A DNA stretch of 11,714 nucleotides, taken from assembly GCA_934589665.1 (NCBI GenBank), contig CAKTOJ010000049.1:1-11714 (forward strand), given 5' to 3'. Source of the stretch: an uncultured Oscillospiraceae bacterium. GTDB taxonomy: Bacteria > Bacillota > Clostridia > Oscillospirales > Oscillospiraceae. Shown here in pieces: positions 1 to 5,781 of this stretch. The notes beneath the pieces are model-generated. The model was not told the DNA's origin and made no database searches. It saw only the letters and a list, made by a program, of their open reading frames with translations. The position numbers and the translations under genes were made by a program. How positions within the stretch are numbered: the first letter of the stretch is position 1; each line of letters starts with the position of its first letter.

Positions 1-47
1 ATTCTATCGTGCGTGAATTTGTCGGCGGCAGCATTTTTCAGTATTGA
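1..47 (+). CDS. Possible 3' end of an unidentified upstream gene
   Basis: Reading from base 3, an open frame ends SIVREFVGGSIFQY and stops at TGA 45-47. A rho-independent terminator follows 22 bases later, which is what would be expected after the last gene of a plus-strand transcript. Fourteen residues are too few to identify a family, and a chance open frame is possible. The presence of the terminator is the main reason for believing that a gene ends here. Confidence 0.35.
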   Translation, partial: SIVREFVGGSIFQY

Positions 48-69
48 GAGTATTGAGAATATAAAGAAG

Positions 70-100
70 GCAGCCATCCGGACGGACGGCTGCTTTTTTT
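70..100 (+). terminator. Rho-independent terminator of the upstream gene
   Basis: GCAGCCATCC (70-79) and GGACGGCTGC (84-93) form a 10-bp stem with one A-C mismatch and a four-base loop, followed by seven Ts (94-100). It ends whatever is transcribed from the left edge and isolates it from azlC. Confidence 0.8.
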
Positions 101-158
101 GCACATTTTCCATTAAAATGGTGGTTTTTTACAAGGGCTATCTTGTCGTTTACGGATA

Positions 159-187
159 TTGTCCGGCGAAGGGTTTGGCAGTACAAT
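159..187 (+). promoter_or_regulatory. Likely sigma-A promoter of azlCD
   Basis: A -35 like TTGTCC (159-164) and a -10 TACAAT (182-187) are separated by exactly 17 bases. Transcription would start near 194 and give an untranslated leader of about 50 bases before the azlC start at 244. No riboswitch or T-box is visible in this short leader. Confidence 0.55.
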
Positions 188-243
188 ACACAATACGGCT
201 ATATGCACCCGCTGAATTTTCGGGCGGGGAAAGGAGTGGCGTG

Positions 244-942
244 ATGAGCCGTTCGCGGAATTATCTTTCCGGTCTGCGCGCCGGTGTACCGGTGGTGCTC
301 GGCTATGTGCCGGTCGCCGTCGCTTACGCCGTCATGGCACGGCAGGCAGGCTTTTCGGGGCTGGAGACGATCTCCATGTCGCTTTTCGTTTTTGCCGGCG
401 CGAGCCAGATGATGGCTGCCGGCATGTACGTGCAGGGCGCGGGGATCGTTGCCATCATTCTGGCGACGTTCATCCTCAACCTGCGTCACCTTATCATGAG
501 CACCTGCGTCATCAACCGCATGAAAAAGGACAGCACGGCGGTCAAGCTGGCGTCGGCTGTGGCTGTGACGGATGAATCCTTTGCGCTTTTTACAACGGCG
601 GACGAGGCGCACAGCTCGGGCTGGTATTATCTGGGCCTCATCACGATGACCTATTCCTCGTGGGTGCTGGGGACGGTGCTTGGTGTGGCCGTGTCGGATT
701 TCCTGCCGCCGCTGCTCACGGCGAGCCTTGCCGTGTCGCTCTATGCCATGTTCCTCGGCATCCTGATTCCGGGCCTGCGCGGGAAGGTGCGTCTGGTGCT
801 GCTGGTCGCGGCTACGGCAGTGTGCAATTCACTTTTGTCGCTGCTTCTGCCGTCGAGCTGGTCACTGATCGTCTCAACGCTTTTGTGCGCGGCGGTCGGT
901 AGCTTCTTTGTCACGCCGAACGGCGGGGAGGTCAGGGAATGA
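244..942 (+). CDS. azlC: AzlC family branched-chain amino acid exporter, large subunit
   Basis: This is the large membrane subunit of the two-component AzlCD (LIV-E type) exporter, known in Bacillus subtilis for efflux of branched-chain amino acids and azaleucine resistance. The product is 232 residues, the normal family size, and consists of hydrophobic membrane segments. Family landmarks are visible: FVFAGASQ at residues 48-55, NLRH at 79-82 and TDESF at 109-113. The open frame runs back to base 13, but AAGGAG at 231-236 sits seven bases before ATG 244, so this start is chosen; GTG 241 in the same frame is only four bases from that site. The gene overlaps azlD by ATGA, implying coupled translation. 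The substrate is inferred from the family and could be another amino acid. Confidence 0.92.
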   Translation: MSRSRNYLSGLRAGVPVVLGYVPVAVAYAVMARQAGFSGLETISMSLFVFAGASQMMAAGMYVQGAGIVAIILATFILNLRHLIMSTCVINRMKKDSTAVKLASAVAVTDESFALFTTADEAHSSGWYYLGLITMTYSSWVLGTVLGVAVSDFLPPLLTASLAVSLYAMFLGILIPGLRGKVRLVLLVAATAVCNSLLSLLLPSSWSLIVSTLLCAAVGSFFVTPNGGEVRE

Positions 943-1241
943 ACGAACGCTTCTGGATCATTTTCGGCATGATGGCCGTGACCTGCATCCCGCGCCTGCT
1001 GCCGGCGGTTCTGCTGGATAAAATGCACTTCGGCGCGCGTTTTGAGCGCTTTTTGCAGCTCATTCCCTATACGGCCATGACCGCGCTCGTCTTTCCGGGC
1101 GTATTTACGGTTGACGCTGTGCGGCCGGAGATCGGCATTGCCGGCGCGGCGGTGGCCGGTGTGCTGGCGTGGAGAAAGGCGCCGCTGATGGTGTGCGTGC
1201 TGGCGGCAGTTGGTGTGGACGCGCTGCTGTATCTGCTTTGA
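939..1241 (+). CDS. azlD: AzlD family branched-chain amino acid exporter, small subunit
   Basis: This is the small membrane partner of AzlC. The product has 100 residues, typical for AzlD, with about three to four hydrophobic helices. It carries family-like features: an IPRLLP stretch at residues 17-22 and a central IPYTAMTALVFPGVF segment. The start codon ATG 939 overlaps the azlC stop (ATGA), and its ribosome binding site GGGGAG lies inside the end of azlC, so the two subunits should be made in step. The stop is TGA 1239-1241. A strong terminator begins only four bases later, so azlCD is a closed two-gene operon. Confidence 0.9.
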   Translation: MNERFWIIFGMMAVTCIPRLLPAVLLDKMHFGARFERFLQLIPYTAMTALVFPGVFTVDAVRPEIGIAGAAVAGVLAWRKAPLMVCVLAAVGVDALLYLL

Positions 1242-1244
1242 GGA

Positions 1245-1285
1245 ATCCGTTCGGAGTGCGGTATGCGCCCCGGACGGATCTTTTT
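1245..1285 (+). terminator. Rho-independent terminator of azlCD
   Basis: ATCCGTTCGG (1245-1254) pairs with CCGGACGGAT (1270-1279), 10 bp including one G-U. An inner GUGC/GCGC stem extends it, and CTTTTT (1280-1285) follows. This stops azlCD transcription before the T-box region, so the Trp transporter is controlled only by its own promoter. Confidence 0.78.
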
Positions 1286-1290
1286 ATCCG

Positions 1291-1328
1291 GCAGAACCGC
1301 TTGAGCGGTCGGAAATATTTCCGGCTGC
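1291..1328. other. Two adjacent perfect hairpins in the azlD to T-box gap
   Basis: The roughly 150 bases between the azlCD terminator and the T-box promoter hold no convincing gene. They contain ACCGC-TTGA-GCGGT (1296-1309) immediately followed by the 14-base palindrome CGGAAATATTTCCG (1310-1323), bracketed by GCAG (1291-1294) and CTGC (1325-1328). RNA could fold as a small three-way junction, but no promoter is evident and no known family is recognised. Confidence 0.35.
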
Positions 1329-1384
1329 GTTCCGGCGTGGGTTTGCTCAAATGCACAAAAAATTGCCTGCTCCGGGAAAAACAG

Positions 1385-1458
1385 ACTGGGAAATCCGCAG
1401 AATGAGACATGCGCACCCAAAAAGAAGGGAAAAGGGACTTGACAACTGGAAAATCCGC
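1385..1458. repeat. Direct repeat ACTGGRAAATCCGC, two copies 60 bp apart
   Basis: Copies lie at 1385-1398 and 1445-1458 and differ at one base out of 14. The second copy fills the spacer between the -35 and -10 boxes of the T-box promoter, while the first lies upstream with no good promoter boxes around it. It may be a regulator site or a decayed promoter duplication. Confidence 0.55.
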
Positions 1459-1466
1459 GTTATAAT
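1439..1466 (+). promoter_or_regulatory. Strong sigma-A promoter of the T-box-trpXYZ operon
   Basis: A perfect -35 TTGACA (1439-1444) and a perfect -10 TATAAT (1461-1466) are separated by 16 bases, one less than optimal. Transcription should begin near 1472, just ahead of the T-box leader. Strong initiation combined with leader attenuation fits T-box control. Confidence 0.88.
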
Positions 1467-1479
1467 ACGACACAACAAA

Positions 1480-1765
1480 GCAATCACAACAAACCTGTGA
1501 TGGAGAGAAGTACCCAGTTGAGCAACCTTTCAGAGAGTTCCGGACGGTGAGATCGGAGCAGGGGATGGCTGGCGAATGGACTCCGGAGGGCGGTCCGAAC
1601 GGGAAACCAAGTAGAGGCCGACGGGAATCCCACCCGTTATCCATCGGGGCGCGTATGATGGTACGCGTAAGCGAGCGGGCGTTTTATAACGTCAATTTGG
1701 GTGGTATCGCAGAAGTACAATGACTTTTGTCCCATGTAGGTGGGATGAAGGTCTTTTCTTTTTTC
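1480..1765 (+). promoter_or_regulatory. T-box leader, tryptophan specifier (UGG)
   Basis: This is a transcription-attenuating T-box that senses uncharged tRNA. Stem I spans about 1532-1599, starting with the conserved CAGAGAG (1531-1537). On its 3' side is the specifier-loop pattern GAA-TGG-ACTCCGGAG, with TGG at 1577-1579, the Trp codon. GTAG (1611-1614) and two further hairpins (1621-1637; 1650-1667) follow. The T-box core TTTGGGTGGTATCGC is at 1696-1710. The antiterminator pairs GGG (1699-1701) with CCC (1731-1733) and GCAGAAGT (1709-1716) with ACTTTTGT (1723-1730), leaving a UGGUAUC bulge for the tRNA 3' end. The alternative terminator pairs 1722-1734 with 1741-1753. Uncharged tRNA-Trp would stabilise the antiterminator and allow trpXYZ expression. 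Confidence 0.93.
1722..1765 (+). terminator. T-box attenuator terminator
   Basis: GACTTTTGTCCCA (1722-1734) and TGGGATGAAGGTC (1741-1753) form a 13-bp stem, counting three G-U pairs, with a six-base loop and a T-rich tail TTTTCTTTTTTC (1754-1765). Bases 1723-1733 are shared with the antiterminator, so the two folds exclude one another. Confidence 0.88.
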
Positions 1766-1832
1766 TCTCTGTTCCGGCAAGACAGAGCTTCATCTGCCGC
1801 CCAAAATCAAATAAATTTGGAGGAAAACCAAA

Positions 1833-2867
1833 ATGAAAGCCAATATGATGAAGAAGTTCCTGACCCTCGCCCTTGCCGGTGCGATGACTCTCTCCCTCGC
1901 CGCCTGCGGCGCAAAGGACGCACAGCCCGACGTCCAGCCGGACAACAGCGCGGAAGAAACCAAAACCTACAAGGTCGCGGTCATCAAGCAGCTTGACCAC
2001 GCCTCGCTCGACGAGATCGCAAACGCCGTCACCGCCGAGCTGGATAAGATTGCCGCCGACAACGGTGTGACCATCGAATACGACGTGACCTCCGGCCAGA
2101 ATGACCAGACCACACTCAAGCAGCTCTCCGATCAGGCGATCGCCGACGGTGTGGACGCCATCATCCCCATTGCAACCACCGCTGCACAGATCGCCGCGCT
2201 CTCCGCGGAGGAGACCAAGACGCCTGTTGTCTACGCCGCGATCTCCGATCCCGAGGCGGCAAACCTCACCGGCATCGACTATGTGACCGGCACCAGCGAC
2301 GCGCTGAATACCGAGTTCATCATGGACATGATGTTCGCCCAGAACCCCGATGCCGCCAAGGTTGGCCTGCTCTACTCCCTGTCTGAGCCCAACTCTACCA
2401 AGCCTATCGCCGACGCCAAGGCATATCTGGATGCCAAGGGCATCGCGTATGTCGAGCAGACAGCCAACACAAACGACGAGGTGGTCGCTGCAGCCTCCGC
2501 CCTCATCGCCGCCGGCGTGGACGCTGTATTCACTCCCACCGACAATGTGATCATGGCTGCTGAGCTGGCCATTGCCGAGGATCTTGCCAAGGCCGGCATC
2601 CCCCACTATACCGGTGCTGACTCCTTTGTCCGCAACGGCGCCTATGCCACCTGCGGCGTGAACTACACCGATCTGGGCGCCAAGACCGCTGATCTGGCCT
2701 ACAGCGCCATGACCGACGGCATGGACGGCATGGAGGATTACTACCTCATGGACGGCGGCATCATCACCGTCAACACCGACACCGCGGCTCTCATCGGCAA
2801 GCAGGCCGAGTACTCCTGCTTCGAGAGCATGGGCACCGTGGTGGAGGTCACGACGACGGAGGACTGA
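1833..2867 (+). CDS. trpX: Tryptophan ABC transporter substrate-binding lipoprotein (TrpX-like)
   Basis: This is the extracellular solute-binding component of an ABC importer, of the ABC_sub_bind type (PF04392 family). The 344-residue product starts with a lipoprotein signal: a basic MKANMMKK start, a hydrophobic core and a lipobox LAAC with Cys25 as the lipidated residue. An acidic, Asp/Glu/Gln-rich linker follows, and then two periplasmic-binding-type lobes from about residue 46 (KVAVIKQLDH) to the end. GGAGG at 1819-1823 lies nine bases before ATG 1833. The tryptophan assignment is not read from the binding pocket. It rests on the UGG T-box immediately upstream and on the known trpXYZ gene order in Firmicutes. 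A hairpin separates it from trpY. Confidence 0.85.
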   Translation: MKANMMKKFLTLALAGAMTLSLAACGAKDAQPDVQPDNSAEETKTYKVAVIKQLDHASLDEIANAVTAELDKIAADNGVTIEYDVTSGQNDQTTLKQLSDQAIADGVDAIIPIATTAAQIAALSAEETKTPVVYAAISDPEAANLTGIDYVTGTSDALNTEFIMDMMFAQNPDAAKVGLLYSLSEPNSTKPIADAKAYLDAKGIAYVEQTANTNDEVVAAASALIAAGVDAVFTPTDNVIMAAELAIAEDLAKAGIPHYTGADSFVRNGAYATCGVNYTDLGAKTADLAYSAMTDGMDGMEDYYLMDGGIITVNTDTAALIGKQAEYSCFESMGTVVEVTTTED

Positions 2868-2899
2868 GAAGCTCCGCGTCCCTGAAATACATTACCGAT

Positions 2900-2920
2900 C
2901 CCCCGGCTGTCAGCCGGGGG
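2900..2920 (+). terminator. Intercistronic GC-rich hairpin without T-tract (trpX-trpY)
   Basis: CCCCCGGCT (2900-2908) and AGCCGGGGG (2912-2920) form a perfect 9-bp stem with a three-base loop. No run of Ts follows, so full termination is unlikely. It more likely protects the 3' end of trpX mRNA or trims read-through, so that more binding protein is made than permease and ATPase. Confidence 0.6.
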
Positions 2921-2946
2921 AATTGGCCTGAAAGGAGAATCCTCCC

Positions 2947-3852
2947 ATGCTCATCATCATGCAGACCGCCCTTGAGCTGGGCTTCCTCTACGCACTGGTC
3001 GCCATGGCACTGTTTCTGAGCTACCGTATTCTGGATATTGCCGATTTGACGACCGACGGCTGCTTTGTCCTCGGTGCGGCTGTATCCGTCACGGTGACGG
3101 CCGCAGGGCATCCCATCCTTGCTGTCTTTGCCGCCATGCTGGCCGGTGCCTGCGCGGGAGCTGTCACCGCCTTTTTACAGACGAAGCTGGGCGTGCCGTC
3201 CATTCTGGCGGGCATCGTCACCAACACGGGGCTTTACACCGTGAACCTGATGGCTATGGGCTGGAAGGCCAACCGCAGCCTGCTGGGCGGCAGCACGGTC
3301 TTTACCATGCTGCGGGATACCGGCATCGGCGGCGAATGGTACGAGCTGCTGCTGGCGGCTTTTGTTACAATTCTGGCGGGAGCGCTGTTGCTGGCATTTC
3401 TGGGGACGCAGCTCGGCCTCTCCATCCGGGCTACCGGAGACAATCCGGACATGGTTCGGGCCTCTTCCCTGAACCCGGCCTTCACCATCACCGTGGGGCT
3501 GTGCGTGGCCAACGCCCTGACGGCCCTCTCCGGGGCCATGGTGGGCCAGTATCAGAAAACAGTGGACATTAACTCCGGTACCGGCATTGTGGTCATTGGC
3601 CTGGCATGCCTCATTATCGGCGAGACGGTCCTGGGCCGCCGCACGGTCACAAAGGGTGTGCTGGCGGTGATGGTGGGCTCTGTGATCTACCGCTTTATTT
3701 ACGCTGTGGTGTTTTACACCAAGATTGTGCCGGTCGAGTGCCTGAAGCTGCTGACCGCCGTGATTGTGGCGCTGGCGATCGCCGCACCGACGATCCGGAA
3801 GTGGGCGGATTTCCAGAAGCGTAAGCTGGCCGCCGGAAAGGGAGGAAAGTGA
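2947..3852 (+). CDS. trpY: Tryptophan ABC transporter permease (TrpY-like)
   Basis: This is the integral membrane subunit of the importer, of the BPD_transp_2 type (permease family shared with branched-chain amino acid and simple sugar systems). It has 301 residues and about eight hydrophobic segments, starting with LGFLYALVAMALFLSYRILD. The conserved IRATGDNPDMVRASSLN region near residues 160-177 is the cytoplasmic loop that contacts the ATPase in this family. AAAGGAG at 2931-2937 lies nine bases before ATG 2947; a second in-frame ATG at 2959 is less well placed. The C-terminus is basic (KRKLAAGKGGK), and its last codons carry the ribosome binding site of trpZ. The gap to trpZ is one base, so the two are co-translated. 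Confidence 0.85.
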   Translation: MLIIMQTALELGFLYALVAMALFLSYRILDIADLTTDGCFVLGAAVSVTVTAAGHPILAVFAAMLAGACAGAVTAFLQTKLGVPSILAGIVTNTGLYTVNLMAMGWKANRSLLGGSTVFTMLRDTGIGGEWYELLLAAFVTILAGALLLAFLGTQLGLSIRATGDNPDMVRASSLNPAFTITVGLCVANALTALSGAMVGQYQKTVDINSGTGIVVIGLACLIIGETVLGRRTVTKGVLAVMVGSVIYRFIYAVVFYTKIVPVECLKLLTAVIVALAIAAPTIRKWADFQKRKLAAGKGGK

Positions 3853-3853
3853 A

Positions 3854-4639
3854 ATGCTGGACATTCGACATATCTCCAAGACCTTTAACGCTGGTACGGT
3901 CAATGAGAAAAAGGCCATCACGGATCTGTCTCTCCATCTGGGGCCGGGAGAGTTTGTTACTGTGATCGGCTCCAACGGCGCGGGAAAATCCACGCTGCTC
4001 AACGCCATCGGCGGCAGCTTTTATGTAGACGATGGGACGATCGCGGTAGCTGGCCGCGATATCACCTTTGTACCCGAGTACAAACGGGCAAAATATATCG
4101 GCCGCTTATTTCAGGACCCATTGAAGGGAACGGCTCCCCATATGACCATTGAGGAAAATCTGGCGCTGGCGGCGGGAAGCGGCGGATGGCTTTCCCGCCT
4201 GAGCCAGAAGGACAGAGCACATTTCCGCGACCGTTTGGCACTTTTGAACATGGGGCTGGAGGACCGGATGCGTCAGCCGGTTGGCCTGCTTTCGGGCGGT
4301 CAGCGCCAGGCGCTGACGCTGCTGATGGCCACCATGGTGCCGCCGCAGCTCCTGCTGCTTGACGAGCACACCGCCGCGCTGGACCCCGGCACTGCGGAAA
4401 AGGTGCTGGAGCTGACAAAGCGGATCGTAGCAGAGGGAAACATCACCTGCCTGATGGTAACGCACAATATGTCGCAGGCGCTGGAGCTTGGCACGCGGAC
4501 GCTGATGATGGCCGACGGCCATATCGTGCTGGACGTTTCCGGCCAAGAGCGCGCGGGCATGAGCGTGGAGGATCTGATCGCCCGATTCCGGGAGGGCACG
4601 GGGCGTGCGTTGGATAATGACAGGATGCTGCTCTCCTGA
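3854..4639 (+). CDS. trpZ: Tryptophan ABC transporter ATP-binding protein (TrpZ-like)
   Basis: This is the cytoplasmic ATPase that powers TrpXY uptake. The 261-residue product has every active-site motif of a single-domain ABC ATPase: Walker A GSNGAGKST (39-47), Q-loop Gln87 (LFQDP), signature LSGGQ (146-150), Walker B LLLLDE (166-171), D-loop ALD (175-177) and H-loop His204 (VTHN). The open frame extends upstream to 3764, but GGAGG at 3841-3845 lies eight bases before ATG 3854, and ABC homology begins there (MLDIRHISKTF). Ile52-Asp60 carries the usual linker between Walker A and the first beta strands. A strong terminator follows, so trpXYZ is complete. Confidence 0.88.
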   Translation: MLDIRHISKTFNAGTVNEKKAITDLSLHLGPGEFVTVIGSNGAGKSTLLNAIGGSFYVDDGTIAVAGRDITFVPEYKRAKYIGRLFQDPLKGTAPHMTIEENLALAAGSGGWLSRLSQKDRAHFRDRLALLNMGLEDRMRQPVGLLSGGQRQALTLLMATMVPPQLLLLDEHTAALDPGTAEKVLELTKRIVAEGNITCLMVTHNMSQALELGTRTLMMADGHIVLDVSGQERAGMSVEDLIARFREGTGRALDNDRMLLS

Positions 4640-4655
4640 AAACGATATATTTATG

Positions 4656-4698
4656 AAAAAAAGGATGCCTGAGATATAATCTCAGGCATCCTTTTTTT
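4656..4698. terminator. Bidirectional terminator between trpZ and nupQ
   Basis: GGATGCCTGAGA (4663-4674) and TCTCAGGCATCC (4680-4691) form a perfect 12-bp stem with a five-base loop. Seven As precede it (4656-4662) and seven Ts follow it (4692-4698), so it works in both directions. It ends trpXYZ on the plus strand and the nup operon on the minus strand, which converge here. Confidence 0.93.
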
Positions 4699-4749
4699 AT
4701 TTGCACAGAAGCGCGGAACGCAGACCCGGCGTGCGGGGCGGAAGAGGTC

Positions 4750-5781
4750 TCAGCGCTGGCCCTTGTCGTAGGGAATGCCCTCCGCCTTGGGGGCGCGGGA
4801 GCTCTTGGAGGTGAACGCCAGCACGAGCAGCGTGATGATGTAGGGCAGCATGCGGTAGAGATGCGAGCTGATGCCGATTTGCGCAAGCATGCATACGCCG
4901 TCGCCGTTGATGTCGATGCTGGTATAGCTGGCCGCGATGCACTTAAAGAGGCCGAAGAGCAGGGAAGCGCCCGCGATATTGAGCGGCTTCCAGTTGCCGA
5001 AGATCATAACGGCCAGCGCGAGGAAGCCGAAGCCCGCCACGTCGCCGTTCGAGGCGCAGTTTGCCGTGGTCAGGGCATAGACAAAGCCGCCCATGCCGGC
5101 CAGTGCGCCGGAAATCGTCGTACCCGCGTAGCGCATCTTATAGACGTTGATGCCCAGCGAGTCCGCCGCCTGCGGGTTCTCGCCGCAGGCGCGCAGGCGC
5201 AGGCCGAAGCGCGTCTTATAAAGCAGAATTGAGAGCACAATGAACAGCAGGATGCACACGTAGGTGGCAAGATAGACCTTGTTGATAAAGGTCTCGCCAA
5301 AGAAGCCGAGGTCGGTGCTCTTATCGATGCCGAGCGTGGACTTCTTGATCATAAACCAGCTGGCGGAGTCACCGGTGAGCATCTGGAGCGTGCTCTGATT
5401 GGCAATGATGCGGATGAGGAAGAGCACCAGCGCGGGCGCCATCAGGTTCAGCGCCGTGCCGCCGATGGTCTGGTCGGCACGGAGGTTGATGGAGGCAAAG
5501 CTCAGCAGCAGCGAGAAGATCGCACCGAAAAGCGCTGCGACGAGCATGGCCAGCAGCTCAATGCCCTGCAGGGCGATCCAGTTGCCGTCCTGCTTAAGCG
5601 CAAGCACCGCGTCGCTCGCCTGCATGATGCGCACAAACCACACGCCGATGAATGCGCCGAAGATCATGATACCTTCCAGCGCCAGATTGATGATGCCGCT
5701 GCGTTCGGCAAATACGCCGGCCAGCGCCACGATCATCAGAGGAACTGCGTAAATAAGAGTCTGTTGGATCAAAAAGGTCAC
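4750..5781 (-). CDS. nupQ: BMP-type nucleoside ABC transporter permease, NupQ-like
   Basis: This is the second membrane subunit of a purine nucleoside importer (the NupQ/YufQ group, BPD_transp_2 family). It has 343 residues. The start MTFLIQQTLIYAVPLMIVAL and the motif ERSGIINLALEG near residues 26-37 are typical of this group, as is LRACGENPQAADSLGINV in the cytoplasmic coupling loop. The start codon is GTG (5779-5781), overlapping the nupP stop as GTGA; AAAGGAG lies about ten bases upstream inside nupP. An ATG just after that site is in another frame and opens no family-like protein. The C-terminus is polar (SSRAPKAEGIPYDKGQR). It is the last gene of the operon. Confidence 0.85.
   Translation of the reverse strand: MTFLIQQTLIYAVPLMIVALAGVFAERSGIINLALEGIMIFGAFIGVWFVRIMQASDAVLALKQDGNWIALQGIELLAMLVAALFGAIFSLLLSFASINLRADQTIGGTALNLMAPALVLFLIRIIANQSTLQMLTGDSASWFMIKKSTLGIDKSTDLGFFGETFINKVYLATYVCILLFIVLSILLYKTRFGLRLRACGENPQAADSLGINVYKMRYAGTTISGALAGMGGFVYALTTANCASNGDVAGFGFLALAVMIFGNWKPLNIAGASLLFGLFKCIAASYTSIDINGDGVCMLAQIGISSHLYRMLPYIITLLVLAFTSKSSRAPKAEGIPYDKGQR

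Noticed and set aside
13..243. N-terminal extension of azlC to base 13
   Set aside because: The extension crosses a terminator and the predicted promoter. A good ribosome binding site and family homology both point to ATG 244.
1105..1644. 179-codon minus-strand open frame across azlD and the T-box
   Set aside because: It crosses a terminator, a promoter and the T-box stems, has no family motifs, and is low-complexity Pro/Ser/Arg-rich.
1441..1832. Trp leader-peptide attenuator (E. coli style)
   Set aside because: No short ORF with tandem Trp codons precedes the terminator, and the T-box elements explain the leader fully.
1692..2606. 304-codon minus-strand open frame opposite trpX
   Set aside because: Gly/Leu/Val-rich reverse image of the trpX codons. 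It also runs into the T-box, whose RNA structure lies on the other strand.
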